Below, piece by piece: positions 41,075 to 49,660 of a stretch of DNA of 64,000 nucleotides. Origin of the DNA: JASLCR01 sp964619585 (GTDB lineage: Bacteria > Patescibacteriota > Saccharimonadia > Saccharimonadales > Saccharimonadaceae). The notes under the pieces were generated by a model that worked only from the letters and a program-made list of their open reading frames with translations, did no database searches and was not told the origin of the DNA. How positions within the stretch are numbered: position 1 is the stretch's first letter; each line of letters starts with the position of its first letter. The stretch spans positions 67,899 through 131,898 of the forward strand of contig CAZUCO010000003.1 of NCBI GenBank assembly GCA_964619585.1, written 5' to 3'. Both the position numbers and the translations under genes were made by a program.

Positions 41075-42343
41075 TTATTGAGAAGTCATGACCCGATTAG
41101 CACCATCAAGCGAAACAGCAACAAACATTCCGTTGCCGTACGTGACAGATTGCCAACTATTAGCTTCAGCCGCAGAGCGGGCCGTCCAGTTAATACCATC
41201 TGTACTTGTCATCACTCGATTAGTCCCGTCTTGAGAAACAGCGGCAAAAGTACCACCGCCAAAAGCAACGGACATCCAACTATTAGCTTCAGCAGCATTC
41301 CGAGCTGTCCATGTTATGCCATTCGGGCTTGTCATCACTCGATTAGTCCCCGTGCGAGCAACCGCTACAAAAAGTCCGTTGCCATAGGTGACTGACTTCC
41401 AGTTGTTCGACGCAGCAGCGGTGCGAGTCGTCCAAGTGATGCCATCGGAGCTGGTAGTCACGCAAGTTGTGCCTGAATTAGCAACCGCAACAAAGGTACC
41501 ACCACCGTATACAACCGACTGCCAGTGACACCCTACTGTTGTACGGTCAGTCCATGTCACCCCATCTGGACTAGTCATGATACTACCCGACGCAACCGCT
41601 ACAAAAAGTCCATTGCCATAGGTGACAGATTGCCAACTATTTGAACCACCGCTCGATGATGTCAAGTTAGCAACCGTCCAGTTAATACCGTTAGAACTTG
41701 TCATTACCTTTCCAGACGCAACTGCAACAAACATGCCATTGCCGTACGCCACGGACATCCAATTGTACATGCCGGCTGACGGCGCAGTCGAATAACGACT
41801 CGTCCACGTCGTTGCATCGGAACTCGTTAATGGTCCGCCCAGCGCCGCAAATAGTCCATTGCCATACGTTACCGCTCTGAGTACTTCTGTCGAAACCGGG
41901 CGAGATGTCCAACTACTTCCCACGGATCCAGGCCCACCACTAGAGGGTCCACTGTGTCCCGTACAAGGTCCATCCTGTGCAGTACTTTGATCGCTCGAGA
42001 TATGATATGCAGGGACGCCTGGATAGTCACGAATACCGGTCAGACAATAGCTTATTCCGTCTGATGTATATTGCCAGCTCGTTTGTCCCCCACTTGAGGG
42101 CAATCCCTTCCCTCCAGCAGCTTGCGTATGATCTGTTGGGTAGGAGCCATTTCCTGCTTTATCAAGTGCAAGGAGCTTTGATGCATGAGCCATGTCGCTT
42201 TTTAGTGCAGTTTCGTGGGCTCTTTTCTGTGCACCATTGTAGGCAACCACACTTATGGCTGCCAATATAGCGATAGCAACAATGACCACAAGAAGTTCCA
42301 CGATAGTAAACCCCTGTTGCTTAACCCTTGTAGTAATGCTCAT
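41075..42343 (-). CDS. Type IV pilin fused to a seven-bladed beta-propeller
   Basis: Protein of 422 residues. The N-terminus is a pilin signal, RVKQQG|FTIVELLVVIVAIAIL (cleavage Gly11, Glu16), with helix and small linker up to about 140. From about 150 the sequence is seven repeats of about 40 residues with the pattern W-x-S-V-x-Y-G-N-G-x-F-V-A-V, then M-T-S-x-D-G-I-x-W-T-x-R. The last copy stops at MTSQ and the missing strand W-T-S-R is supplied before repeat 1 (GSSWTSRPV), so the ring would close as a seven-bladed propeller. This suggests a pilus-tip adhesin. TATACT (minus strand, 42350-42355) ends 6 nt before ATG 42343: leaderless. Confidence 0.85.
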   Translation of the reverse strand: MSITTRVKQQGFTIVELLVVIVAIAILAAISVVAYNGAQKRAHETALKSDMAHASKLLALDKAGNGSYPTDHTQAAGGKGLPSSGGQTSWQYTSDGISYCLTGIRDYPGVPAYHISSDQSTAQDGPCTGHSGPSSGGPGSVGSSWTSRPVSTEVLRAVTYGNGLFAALGGPLTSSDATTWTSRYSTAPSAGMYNWMSVAYGNGMFVAVASGKVMTSSNGINWTVANLTSSSGGSNSWQSVTYGNGLFVAVASGSIMTSPDGVTWTDRTTVGCHWQSVVYGGGTFVAVANSGTTCVTTSSDGITWTTRTAAASNNWKSVTYGNGLFVAVARTGTNRVMTSPNGITWTARNAAEANSWMSVAFGGGTFAAVSQDGTNRVMTSTDGINWTARSAAEANSWQSVTYGNGMFVAVSLDGANRVMTSQ

Positions 42344-42398
42344 GGTTGAAGTATAGGGTTTCTTCTAGAAGAGTGTCAATTATAAAATACGTGGTCAA

Positions 42399-43025
42399 CT
42401 ACTTAGTTTGCTGATCATCCGGAGGAATCGGAATCCCTCGCTCCTCAAGTAACCTCTCAAGCCTAGCCAACAAGTCTGGACGCCTCTTAGACCACATGCG
42501 AATATTACCCAACACCGTTCGTTTAAAGTAACTAGGCTGCAGCGGATCGAGCCGCGGATCAGCTAGAAGTACGTCGTAGAACGGCGCAAGCACCTCGTCG
42601 CTGTACTTGAATTTCTCGGCCAATGTCTCTAATGGTGTACCCGCCTTGCCGGCCACCCTGTTGATGTCCGCGCCTCCATCAAGGAGTCGCTGCAGAAGCG
42701 GGGCCTCCGCCTCGAAGTCCCGGCCAAAGGCAAGAAACACATGTAGCATCGTTAGACCACGAGGCCTAGCATCCAATGAAGGGTCGGCACCATCATCAAG
42801 TAGACGGTTGGCGATGGCAATCTTGTCCGCACTAGAGTTCGTATTCATCAAGGCTTCTCGTAGCAGGTCCCGACCAAGCATCGCATTCGGATCATTAACA
42901 TCCGAGCGACGGTAGGTAGCATCTGAACGACGGTAGATCGCAAAAAACTCCTCAGCTGTGCGGTTGGCCGCAGAGCGCAGTTGCTGTCCTTCTTCAATAG
43001 TGCGACGTTTTTGAAATAATCTCAT
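42399..43025 (-). CDS. Ankyrin-repeat-like protein
   Basis: Protein of 208 residues. Two ankyrin-type units are seen: IANRLLDDGADPSLDARPRG with LTMLHVFLAFG, and PLLQRLLDGGADINRVAGKA followed by GTPLETLAE. The N-terminus contains the pentapeptide YRRSD twice. The C-terminal 70 residues are basic. Ankyrin proteins mediate protein contacts and some are effectors in host-associated bacteria; that is only suggestive here. The ATG is 18 nt after the CCA end of tRNA-Ser(GGA) on the same strand with no promoter between, so it is probably cut from a tRNA-mRNA transcript. Confidence 0.7.
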   Translation of the reverse strand: MRLFQKRRTIEEGQQLRSAANRTAEEFFAIYRRSDATYRRSDVNDPNAMLGRDLLREALMNTNSSADKIAIANRLLDDGADPSLDARPRGLTMLHVFLAFGRDFEAEAPLLQRLLDGGADINRVAGKAGTPLETLAEKFKYSDEVLAPFYDVLLADPRLDPLQPSYFKRTVLGNIRMWSKRRPDLLARLERLLEERGIPIPPDDQQTK

Positions 43026-43043
43026 AGCGACTTAGCTCGATTC

Positions 43044-43133
43044 TGGCGGAGAGAGAGGGATTCGAACCCTCGAAAGAATTGCTCCTTTACACGCGTTCCA
43101 GGCGTGCCAGTTCAACCACTCCTGCACCTCTCC
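43044..43133 (-). tRNA. tRNA-Ser (GGA)
   Basis: 90-nt class II tRNA on the minus strand. The acceptor stem GGAGAGG pairs with the 3' CCTCTCC-type arm, the anticodon stem-loop is CACGC-CTGGAAC-GCGTG (anticodon GGA, decodes UCC/UCU), a long variable arm follows, then the T-arm with GGTTCGAATCC, and CCA is encoded. The ankyrin-like gene begins 18 nt downstream. Confidence 0.97.
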
Positions 43134-43215
43134 AGTCCTTCCATTGTAGCAGTTGTATAAAATACGACCCGCTTACGGTTGCCATTCGGTTCACCACCTC
43201 TTTATAATAGAGTAA

Positions 43216-44010
43216 ATGGCGTCATCTGCGAGTACACCAGTTATTGAAATTCGCGAGCTCACCAAACGATTTGGAGTTGGTGATGCTGAGCATTATGCTC
43301 TGGACGGAGTTGATTTAACAGTTGAAAAAGGCGAGTTCATCGCCATCATGGGCCCTAGTGGCTGTGGCAAAACCACCCTTCTCAATATCATGGCCCTACT
43401 TGACCGATCTACGGGTGGCGACTACCTGCTCGATGGAACACCGGTCGAACGCCTGAGTAGTCACCGCCACGCACGAATCCGCGCCGACCAAATTGGCTTT
43501 GTGTTTCAAGACTTCAACTTGATCGAGCGCATGAATGTTATCGAAAATGTCGCCCTTCCACTCACCTATAGTGGCATGCCGCACACCAAACGACTCCAGG
43601 TTGCAAGCAAAATACTCAAGACATTCCATCTTTCTGAGCGAGAATATTTCATGCCTTGGCAGTTATCAGGTGGTCAGACACAACGGGTCGCAATCGCACG
43701 TGCACTTGTGAACGATCCGTCTATCATCCTAGCCGACGAGCCGACAGGTAATCTTGATTCAAAATCAAGTCATGTCATCATGGAGGAGCTTTCGGCTATC
43801 CATCGTCGCGGTAATACAATCATCATGGTGACTCACAACCCCGACCTTACAACATACGCCTCACGCGTCATCACCATGCTCGACGGTAAAATCGCCAGCG
43901 ACACAAAAGACACCAAGGTGAAAAAGACTCCCTCGAGTGATAAGCGTCCCCTTGGCAGTGCGGCACCCAAGAAGTCTCGTTCAAAATCAAAGAAAAGGAC
44001 AACTAAGTAA
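43216..44010 (+). CDS. ABC transporter ATPase, MacB/LolD type
   Basis: ATPase of 264 residues. Walker A is GPSGCGKTT, the signature LSGGQTQRVAIARAL, Walker B IILADEPTGNLDSKS, and the switch His in VTHNPDL. This is the LolD/MacB group that powers mechanotransmission exporters, and the FtsX-like permease follows with a 1-nt overlap (TAATG). The 40-residue C-terminal tail is very Lys/Ser rich (PKKSRSKSKKRTTK), an extra not found in most relatives. TATAAT (43203-43208) ends 7 nt before the ATG with TTGCCA 18 bp upstream: a leaderless mRNA. Confidence 0.96.
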   Translation: MASSASTPVIEIRELTKRFGVGDAEHYALDGVDLTVEKGEFIAIMGPSGCGKTTLLNIMALLDRSTGGDYLLDGTPVERLSSHRHARIRADQIGFVFQDFNLIERMNVIENVALPLTYSGMPHTKRLQVASKILKTFHLSEREYFMPWQLSGGQTQRVAIARALVNDPSIILADEPTGNLDSKSSHVIMEELSAIHRRGNTIIMVTHNPDLTTYASRVITMLDGKIASDTKDTKVKKTPSSDKRPLGSAAPKKSRSKSKKRTTK

Positions 44011-45233
44011 TGCTGCTTTTTGAACACTTCCATACTGCCCGGGAATCACTACGACGTACTCGTACTCGTACTCTCCTGACAATCAGTGGCGTTGCTATCG
44101 GTATCGCGAGCATCACCTCGATTTTGGCACTTTCTGGTGGCATCGTTGACATACTGAGTCGACAGGTCAATCAGATCGGTGCTTCAACTGCAATTGTACG
44201 TCCGCTTCAAGATGCATCACGACTTATTGACTTGACCAACCCGACCCCGACTAACGCCTTCTCAACAAGCCCCATCACAGAGCAAGACGTCGGTACACTC
44301 AAGGAAATTTCAGGTGTAGATAGCGCCACTCCACTTATGACTCTCAGCGGAAGTGTGCGAAGCCGTGATGAACGACCAAAGTATAGCACTATACTCGCAA
44401 CAACCCCTGAGTTCACAAAAACCACTCGCTTCACCGTAGAGAGTGGCCAGTTCATCGATGCTACCAGTCAGCCAGATGTCGCTGTCATCGGCAAACAACT
44501 CGCAATCGATCTATTTGGCACCGACCAGGCCATCGGCAAACGCTTCTTTATCCGTGGTCAAGAATTTACCGCAATTGGTGTGCTTAAGCGACAAAACGAC
44601 CCGGTCAATATTAACAATGTCGACCTGGATCGTGCAGCTATCATTACCCTCGAGAGTGGCAAACTATTTAATGGTGGCGTGGCTCAGATCCAACAGATCA
44701 ATATCGAGACTAAGCCCGACGTCTCAATCAATACGTTAAAGCACTCGCTCCAAAAAGCTCTCGAAAAAAGTCATGATGGCGAACAAGATACAAGTGTACT
44801 CACTGGTAGTGATATCACCGTTCCAAACAATCGCTTCCTCGGTTTTATCAACACCACGATGGTCTTTATCGCTGGCATCTCGCTACTAGTTGGCGGTATT
44901 GGCATCATGAATATCATGCTAGTTGGTGTGGCGGAGCGGACACGCGAGATCGGCCTCAGAAAAGCGGTCGGTGCCAGCAATGCCTCAATCGTCCTTCAGT
45001 TCCTTATTGAGGCGCTGATCATCAGTATGATCGGTGGATTTATAGGCTATGTTGGCGGCTACACCATCGCATTCTTTATCAGCCTACTCCTACCATATGA
45101 CCCTGCCTTCCACTGGCAGATCGCTGCCTGTGCATTTTGCCTCTCATTGATAGTAGGCGTCCTCTTCGGCACCTACCCAGCAGTCAAAGCTGCTCGCAAA
45201 AACCCGATCGAGTCACTTCGAAGACACCACTAA
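44010..45233 (+). CDS. MacB-like FtsX-domain permease
   Basis: Permease of 407 residues. The layout is MacB-type: one N-terminal membrane helix (TLLTISGVAIGIASITSIL), a large extracytoplasmic MacB_PCD domain (about 50-270), then three helices forming the FtsX domain (GISLLVGGIGIMNIMLVGVAE, ALIISMIGGFIGYVGG, ACAFCLSLIVGVLFG) and the conserved end PAVKAARKNPIESLRR. With the preceding ATPase it exports peptides, siderophores or antibiotics; in a cell without an outer membrane it may release peptides or pull lipoproteins. No MacA-like adaptor gene is seen. Confidence 0.95.
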   Translation: MLLFEHFHTARESLRRTRTRTLLTISGVAIGIASITSILALSGGIVDILSRQVNQIGASTAIVRPLQDASRLIDLTNPTPTNAFSTSPITEQDVGTLKEISGVDSATPLMTLSGSVRSRDERPKYSTILATTPEFTKTTRFTVESGQFIDATSQPDVAVIGKQLAIDLFGTDQAIGKRFFIRGQEFTAIGVLKRQNDPVNINNVDLDRAAIITLESGKLFNGGVAQIQQINIETKPDVSINTLKHSLQKALEKSHDGEQDTSVLTGSDITVPNNRFLGFINTTMVFIAGISLLVGGIGIMNIMLVGVAERTREIGLRKAVGASNASIVLQFLIEALIISMIGGFIGYVGGYTIAFFISLLLPYDPAFHWQIAACAFCLSLIVGVLFGTYPAVKAARKNPIESLRRHH

Positions 45234-45757
45234 GGTCGCTGGTAGTCGTCTACAAGACGTACAATATCTTCTTCGTCAGATAGACGCGCCGAGTCAACGT
45301 GTTGCCAGATCTCGGCCACAATCGCATATTCATCACCGGCCTGGAATCTGTGTCGCTCCCCCGCTTCAAACTGCACACTTTCACCTATCTGTGCCTGATG
45401 GGTTTCACCCGGCTCATCTGTCAGTGATCTGTTATACGTACCGCCCGTTAGAAAGCGCCAGCGTTCAGCACGACGATGATGATACTGCCAGCTCAGTCGT
45501 TGATGCGGTAGAAAAAGTAAGAACTTCGGACTGAGCTCAATAGTAGGATCGCCGAGACACGCCTCCTCATAAGAAAGCCCCGGAAAGAACTGCTCAACAA
45601 AACGTTTTGCATCTTCTTTTACGAACCGGTAGTACGCGCCCCAAGGCTTGTCTTCGTTTATCTCAACTAGCTGATACCCCTCGGCATCAATCATGTCTCT
45701 CATGATCTTGCAGGCTTCCGCCTTGTCTGCATCTGCCGCAATAATAGGCACCGACAT
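45230..45757 (-). CDS. Cupin-type phosphomannose isomerase-like protein
   Basis: Cupin of 175 residues. The strand pattern FLLFLPHQRLSWQYHHRRAERWRFLTG contains the conserved His-Gln-His...Glu metal site typical of mannose-6-phosphate isomerase type II cupins, followed by GESVQFEAGERHRF. It is coupled to the SIS-domain isomerase upstream by TAATG. The pair suggests interconversion of glucose-6-P, fructose-6-P and mannose-6-P for surface sugars. The first 40 residues are a helical add-on. The activity cannot be assigned to the cupin or the SIS partner alone. Confidence 0.82.
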   Translation of the reverse strand: MSVPIIAADADKAEACKIMRDMIDAEGYQLVEINEDKPWGAYYRFVKEDAKRFVEQFFPGLSYEEACLGDPTIELSPKFLLFLPHQRLSWQYHHRRAERWRFLTGGTYNRSLTDEPGETHQAQIGESVQFEAGERHRFQAGDEYAIVAEIWQHVDSARLSDEEDIVRLVDDYQRP

Positions 45758-46788
45758 TAGCCGAGTTCTTTCTTGAGTTTCTCTACTAACTCCACGGGGC
45801 TTGGATCAACCCCATTCAGAATGCCGAGGTATAGTGACACGAAGTCACCAAACAGCACCAAAAACAGCAGCTGCTCAATCTCCGTCTCACCCCTAGCCTC
45901 TACACGAATCGCCTTCGGTCGCATACCAGATAGCAAACGATCACCAACTTCAAATCGCTGCAATACTCTGGGGTGTTCAAACGATGAAATGAGATCAATC
46001 ACCGCAAACGGCTTCTCTACAGGGTGTGAGCTCCACCCAATAAATTCATTGTGGTCAAACTCAGGCAGTATCCCATGCCATGAAGTGTTTTTGCTGCTTT
46101 CGTTGAAGCTAATCTTCCACTTATACGCAGCCGGCGCCATCTTTGGACCACCATAGACAATTGGTGTTTTGCCAACAAGCTGCAATGCGAGCTGTTTTGC
46201 CGGGTTGCTCTCAAGAGGCGTCGTCACCTCCCACTGCACTACTGCAGATTTCAAATGCTCAGCTGCAGCCGCCAAGCTATCGAGGCTTTGCTGAGGGGCA
46301 AGTCCAAAACCAACAAGTAGTTCGACCAGCGCACGATACGCATAAAAAACTGCCATTCTTGGCTGCACAGCTTTTGGTACTTCAACATATGTATCGTCGT
46401 GTGCACGAGCATCCTCAAGCAACTTTCCACCACCTGCAAGTACGGCTATCATTGCACCCTTTTCACGAGCCTTACCAAGTGCTTCAAGAGTTTCTTCGGT
46501 ATTCCCTGAATAACTACCCGCTATCACCAGCGTATTTTCATCAACAAATGCTGGTATATCATATTGCTTCGAGAGCACAAAAGGCACCTGTATCACTGGA
46601 AAAATCGTTGCCAACTCCGCCTGTAAGGCGCTGCCACCCATACCGCTATAGACAACCTTTGTGATCTCACGAGCTGGGGTAAGTGTACCAATACCAAAAT
46701 CATGTAGTAATTGCTCAGGGGTTGCCGCAGCAAGTCCAAGCGCACCCGATCGGTCACGCTGGGCAATTACATTCATATCATCAAGCAT
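45757..46788 (-). CDS. Bifunctional phosphoglucose/phosphomannose isomerase-like SIS protein
   Basis: SIS-domain isomerase of 343 residues. The first SIS half contains YSGMGGSALQAEL and GSYSGNTEETLEALG, the sugar-phosphate loops. The C-terminal half has NESSKNTSW and PEFDHNEFIGW, with the base Glu and His of the PGI/PMI family. This type is known from archaea and some bacteria. ATG 46788 is preferred because GGAGG is 5 nt away; a GTG at 46800 in frame has none. Next gene, the cupin, overlaps by TAATG. The pathway (glycolysis entry or nucleotide sugars) cannot be fixed from the window. Confidence 0.88.
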   Translation of the reverse strand: MLDDMNVIAQRDRSGALGLAAATPEQLLHDFGIGTLTPAREITKVVYSGMGGSALQAELATIFPVIQVPFVLSKQYDIPAFVDENTLVIAGSYSGNTEETLEALGKAREKGAMIAVLAGGGKLLEDARAHDDTYVEVPKAVQPRMAVFYAYRALVELLVGFGLAPQQSLDSLAAAAEHLKSAVVQWEVTTPLESNPAKQLALQLVGKTPIVYGGPKMAPAAYKWKISFNESSKNTSWHGILPEFDHNEFIGWSSHPVEKPFAVIDLISSFEHPRVLQRFEVGDRLLSGMRPKAIRVEARGETEIEQLLFLVLFGDFVSLYLGILNGVDPSPVELVEKLKKELG

Positions 46789-46937
46789 ACTATCCTCCAC
46801 AATTTCATCTAATCTTTATCTAGTATATCGAACCTTCGCCCCTAAACCCACCCGTAGTACTCATCACTTTACTCGCTCTGCGATTTTGTGATACAGTACT
46901 ACATAAAGAAGCATAAGAATATTCTAGGGGTGGAACG

Positions 46938-47417
46938 ATGGCAGACGAACCAAAAACACAACAACCGATGAGCGATGACCAAGAATTGGCAAAAGTTCTT
47001 GCTGGCGTCTCTCAAGAAGCTGACGAAGCAGCGGTGCAACCGCTTACTCCGCCGGCTCCATTGCCAGATCCTGTTGTTGATGAGCCAGCCACAGAAGAGC
47101 CCGTGACACCTCTTGTTGAGCCAACAGTACCTGAGGTCACCGAGCCTACTCTGTCAGCTACTCCTGCCGTTAGTGGTGACCTCGATGGCATTAAGCTCGA
47201 GGCGCTCAACGAACTTCGTCCACTCGTCGACAAGCTCGATGTCAGCCCTGAGGAAAAATTTGATACATACCTACTCTTACTCCGCTCTACCGACGATCGT
47301 GATCTCATCGCACCAGCTCACGAAGCCGCCAAAGGCATCGCTGATGAAGCTCGTCGTGCTCAGGCACTTCTTGATATCATCAAGGAAATTGACTTCCTTT
47401 CTCAGCCAAAACAATAA
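46938..47417 (+). CDS. Acidic, Pro-rich protein with a conserved helical C-terminus
   Basis: Protein of 159 residues. The N-terminal half is low complexity (Pro, Glu, Val, Thr: TEEPVTPLVEPTVPE). The C-terminal half is a compact helical domain (KLEALNELRPLVDKLDV, EEKFDTYLLLLRSTDDRD, then ADEARRAQALLDIIKEID). I recall similar C-termini in other Saccharibacteria but no function. The start follows AGGGGTGG. It is convergent with groEL through a shared terminator. Confidence 0.7.
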   Translation: MADEPKTQQPMSDDQELAKVLAGVSQEADEAAVQPLTPPAPLPDPVVDEPATEEPVTPLVEPTVPEVTEPTLSATPAVSGDLDGIKLEALNELRPLVDKLDVSPEEKFDTYLLLLRSTDDRDLIAPAHEAAKGIADEARRAQALLDIIKEIDFLSQPKQ

Positions 47418-47431
47418 GAGCTTTCTTCACC

Positions 47432-47460
47432 AAAAAAGACTGCGCACAGCAGTCTTTTTT
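47432..47460. terminator. Bidirectional terminator between the acidic protein gene and groEL
   Basis: AAAAAAGACTGC and GCAGTCTTTTTT are perfect 12-bp reverse complements with a 5-nt loop; the A/T outer arms serve both directions. Confidence 0.9.
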
Positions 47461-47477
47461 GATAACTATTACTTAGC

Positions 47478-49121
47478 TTACATCATCCCAGGCATGCCAC
47501 CACCCATTGGCATCTGCGGTTCTTCCTTTTCAGGAATGTCCACCACAAGCGCACCCATGGTCGCAGCAGTTGAGGCAATAGAGACTGCGTTTTGCACCGC
47601 CTCCTTGGTAACTCGAGTTGGATCGATGACGCCGTCTTTTTTGACGTCGACAAGCCCCGCTTCTGGCTTCATGACATTGACACCAAACCCAGCTTTGCCA
47701 CCTTCAACTTGTGCAAGCAATGCTTCACTGTTCAGTCCAGCATTGGCTGTAATCTGGAGGAATGGCTGCTTCAGCGCATTTTTGAGAATCTGGCGACCAG
47801 CCGCAACACTATCTGCACCGTCAGCCTTCAGCTTGTCCGACAGATTGACCAGGGTCACTCCACCACCAGCCACGATTCCTTCAGTGAGAGCAGCCTTTGT
47901 GGCGGCAACTGCGTCATCAACACGGAATTTCTTTTCATCAATCTCAGTTTCGGTTGCACCACCAACCTTGATCACGGCCACCTTACCAGAGAGAGCTGCT
48001 GCACGTTTTTCGTACTGCTCCTTCTCGTACTCACTGGTTGCATTTTCAGCCTGAGCAACAATCTGTGTGATGCGTGCACGGATAGCCTTGTCTGTGCCAT
48101 CACCTTCGATGATCGTCGTTTCATCCTTGCCAACAATAATCTTGCGCGCGCCACCTACTACCTCAAGGCCAACATTTTCAAATGTCAGTCCTTGATCCTC
48201 TGAGATCACTTGAGCACCCGTCAGTACAGCCATATCAGCCATAACTTCCTTGCGGCGATCACCAAAGCTTGGCGCCTTCACCACAACGGTATTGAGAACA
48301 CCTTTGAGTTTGTTGAGTACCAAGATACTGAGCGCTTCACCATCTACCTCATCGGCAACCAACACAATATCTTTCTTGCCAGCCTGCGCTAGCTTCTCGA
48401 TAAGCGGTAGTAGTTCCTGAGCAGTCGAAATCTTCTTATCGGTGATCACAATCGATGGCTTTTCGTACACGGCCTCTTGACGTCCAGCGTCAGTGACAAA
48501 GAACGGCGATGCCCAGCCCTTGTCGAGACTGAAGCCTTCAACTACTTCACTCTCCATCTCAAGACCTTGGCCAGCCTCAACAGTCACGACACCGTCTTTG
48601 CCTACCTTCTCAATAACATCGGCGATAAGCCTTCCGATTGTCTCGTCACCTGCCGAAATAGTCGCCACTTCGGCTACGCGCTCGGTTTTGCCTTCAATAC
48701 TTTCGGTCAAACCATCAAGCGCAGCAACCACTTCTTTGCCTGCCTCTTCGATGCCTCGCTTCAGTTCCATCGGGTTGTGACCCGCCGCGATGAGGCGGTT
48801 TGCCTCTTTGAGAATCTGATAGGTCAGCACGGTCACGGTTGTTGTACCATCACCAGCAACTTTATTAAGCTTTGAAGCAGCTTGTTTGATGAGCTCAGCG
48901 CCAACTTTGTACCCGAGTGTTTCGTCATCATTCTCTGGTAGATCCACACCTTCAGCGACGGTTACACCATCATGTGTCACTGTCGGACCACCATAGCCCT
49001 TCGCAATCACCACATTACGACCCTTAGGACCATAAGTGACCTTTACCGCGTCGTATAACGCTTTTGCGCCACCGAGCACTCGCTCTCTTGCATCATCATC
49101 ATAAAACACTTTCTTCGCCAT
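47478..49121 (-). CDS. groL: Chaperonin GroEL
   Basis: 60-kDa chaperonin of 547 residues that folds proteins in a double heptameric ring with GroES. Marks are TYGPKGRNVVIAKGYGGPTVTHDGVTVA near the N-terminus (nucleotide site Asp), AGDGTTTVTVLTY, the apical region, and the GGM-type tail ending MPMGGGMPGMM. The gene follows the small membrane ORF by 2 nt, whose last codons hold its GGAG ribosome site. The whole groES operon lies under CIRCE. Confidence 0.99.
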   Translation of the reverse strand: MAKKVFYDDDARERVLGGAKALYDAVKVTYGPKGRNVVIAKGYGGPTVTHDGVTVAEGVDLPENDDETLGYKVGAELIKQAASKLNKVAGDGTTTVTVLTYQILKEANRLIAAGHNPMELKRGIEEAGKEVVAALDGLTESIEGKTERVAEVATISAGDETIGRLIADVIEKVGKDGVVTVEAGQGLEMESEVVEGFSLDKGWASPFFVTDAGRQEAVYEKPSIVITDKKISTAQELLPLIEKLAQAGKKDIVLVADEVDGEALSILVLNKLKGVLNTVVVKAPSFGDRRKEVMADMAVLTGAQVISEDQGLTFENVGLEVVGGARKIIVGKDETTIIEGDGTDKAIRARITQIVAQAENATSEYEKEQYEKRAAALSGKVAVIKVGGATETEIDEKKFRVDDAVAATKAALTEGIVAGGGVTLVNLSDKLKADGADSVAAGRQILKNALKQPFLQITANAGLNSEALLAQVEGGKAGFGVNVMKPEAGLVDVKKDGVIDPTRVTKEAVQNAVSIASTAATMGALVVDIPEKEEPQMPMGGGMPGMM

Positions 49122-49123
49122 TC

Positions 49124-49285
49124 TTATATCTCCTTTTCTTGCGCTTCGTGAGCCTTCATCTTTAATTCAAGGTCAGCAATCTTTTTGCTTTGTCGACGTA
49201 CCATCACCAATATTGCGCTCAACACCACTATCAATACTGCGCAAAATACGACGACGAAGAATTGCTGTAGTATTTCAAGTGTCAT
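49124..49285 (-). CDS. Small membrane protein between groES and groEL (53 residues)
   Basis: Frame from ATG 49285 to TAA 49124. The ATG overlaps the groES stop as ATGA and the end carries AAAAGGAG for groEL, so it is fully embedded in the operon. The product has one hydrophobic helix (FFVVVFCAVLIVVLSAILVMV, about 9-29) followed by a charged amphipathic coil (RRQSKKIADLELKMKAHEAQEKE). It is not a known GroE partner. A role in membrane stress or as a scaffold is only inferred from position. Confidence 0.7.
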   Translation of the reverse strand: MTLEILQQFFVVVFCAVLIVVLSAILVMVRRQSKKIADLELKMKAHEAQEKEI

Positions 49286-49545
49286 AGCGTCCCAAGTACA
49301 TCTTCTTCTTTAACGATCAAATATTCTGTACCGTCGATTTTGATCTCAGTTGTGGAGTATTCTTTGTATAGAATACGATCGCCTTTTTTAATTGTCTGTA
49401 CATCAGGTCCAATCGCCTCAACTTTTGCAACTACCGGCTTCTCTTTTGCATTATCTGGAAGATAAAGCCCCGAAGCAGTCTTTGTCTGCGCTTCTTCACG
49501 CACCGCCACGAGACGATCAGCCAGAGGTTTGATAGGTGAACTCAT
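49282..49545 (-). CDS. groES: Co-chaperonin GroES
   Basis: Ten-kDa lid of the GroEL chamber, 87 residues. PIKPLADRLVAVREEAQT starts the barrel; the mobile loop (SGLYLPDNAKEKP) binds GroEL, and GDRILYKEYSTTEIKIDGTEYLIVKEEDVLG completes the fold. The ATG follows GGAGG. Promoter: TTGACG (inside CIRCE), 18 bp, TACAAT at 49580-49585 on the minus strand, so HrcA would repress it in the absence of heat stress. Confidence 0.99.
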   Translation of the reverse strand: MSSPIKPLADRLVAVREEAQTKTASGLYLPDNAKEKPVVAKVEAIGPDVQTIKKGDRILYKEYSTTEIKIDGTEYLIVKEEDVLGTL

Positions 49546-49579
49546 GATTTATCCTCCGTTTTTTACAACTTGTACTCTT

Positions 49580-49622
49580 ATTGTAGCCAAACAATTTAGC
49601 ACTCGTCAAGCGCGAGTGCTAA
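49580..49622 (-). promoter_or_regulatory. groES promoter with CIRCE operator
   Basis: CIRCE is perfect: TTAGCACTC (49596-49604), 9-nt spacer, GAGTGCTAA (49614-49622). The -35 TTGACG lies within it and the -10 TACAAT is at 49585-49580 on the minus strand, 18 bp away. HrcA binding would block the promoter. The hrcA gene is not in this window. Confidence 0.95.
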
Positions 49623-49660
49623 TGTCGCAGTCGAAGCCCTCCTGCAGTATACTGATAGAT

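Noticed and set aside
41078..41880. Short spaced DNA repeats resembling a repeat array
   Set aside because: They are in phase with the pilin-propeller reading frame and encode its blades; spacing (about 120 nt) and divergence do not fit CRISPR.
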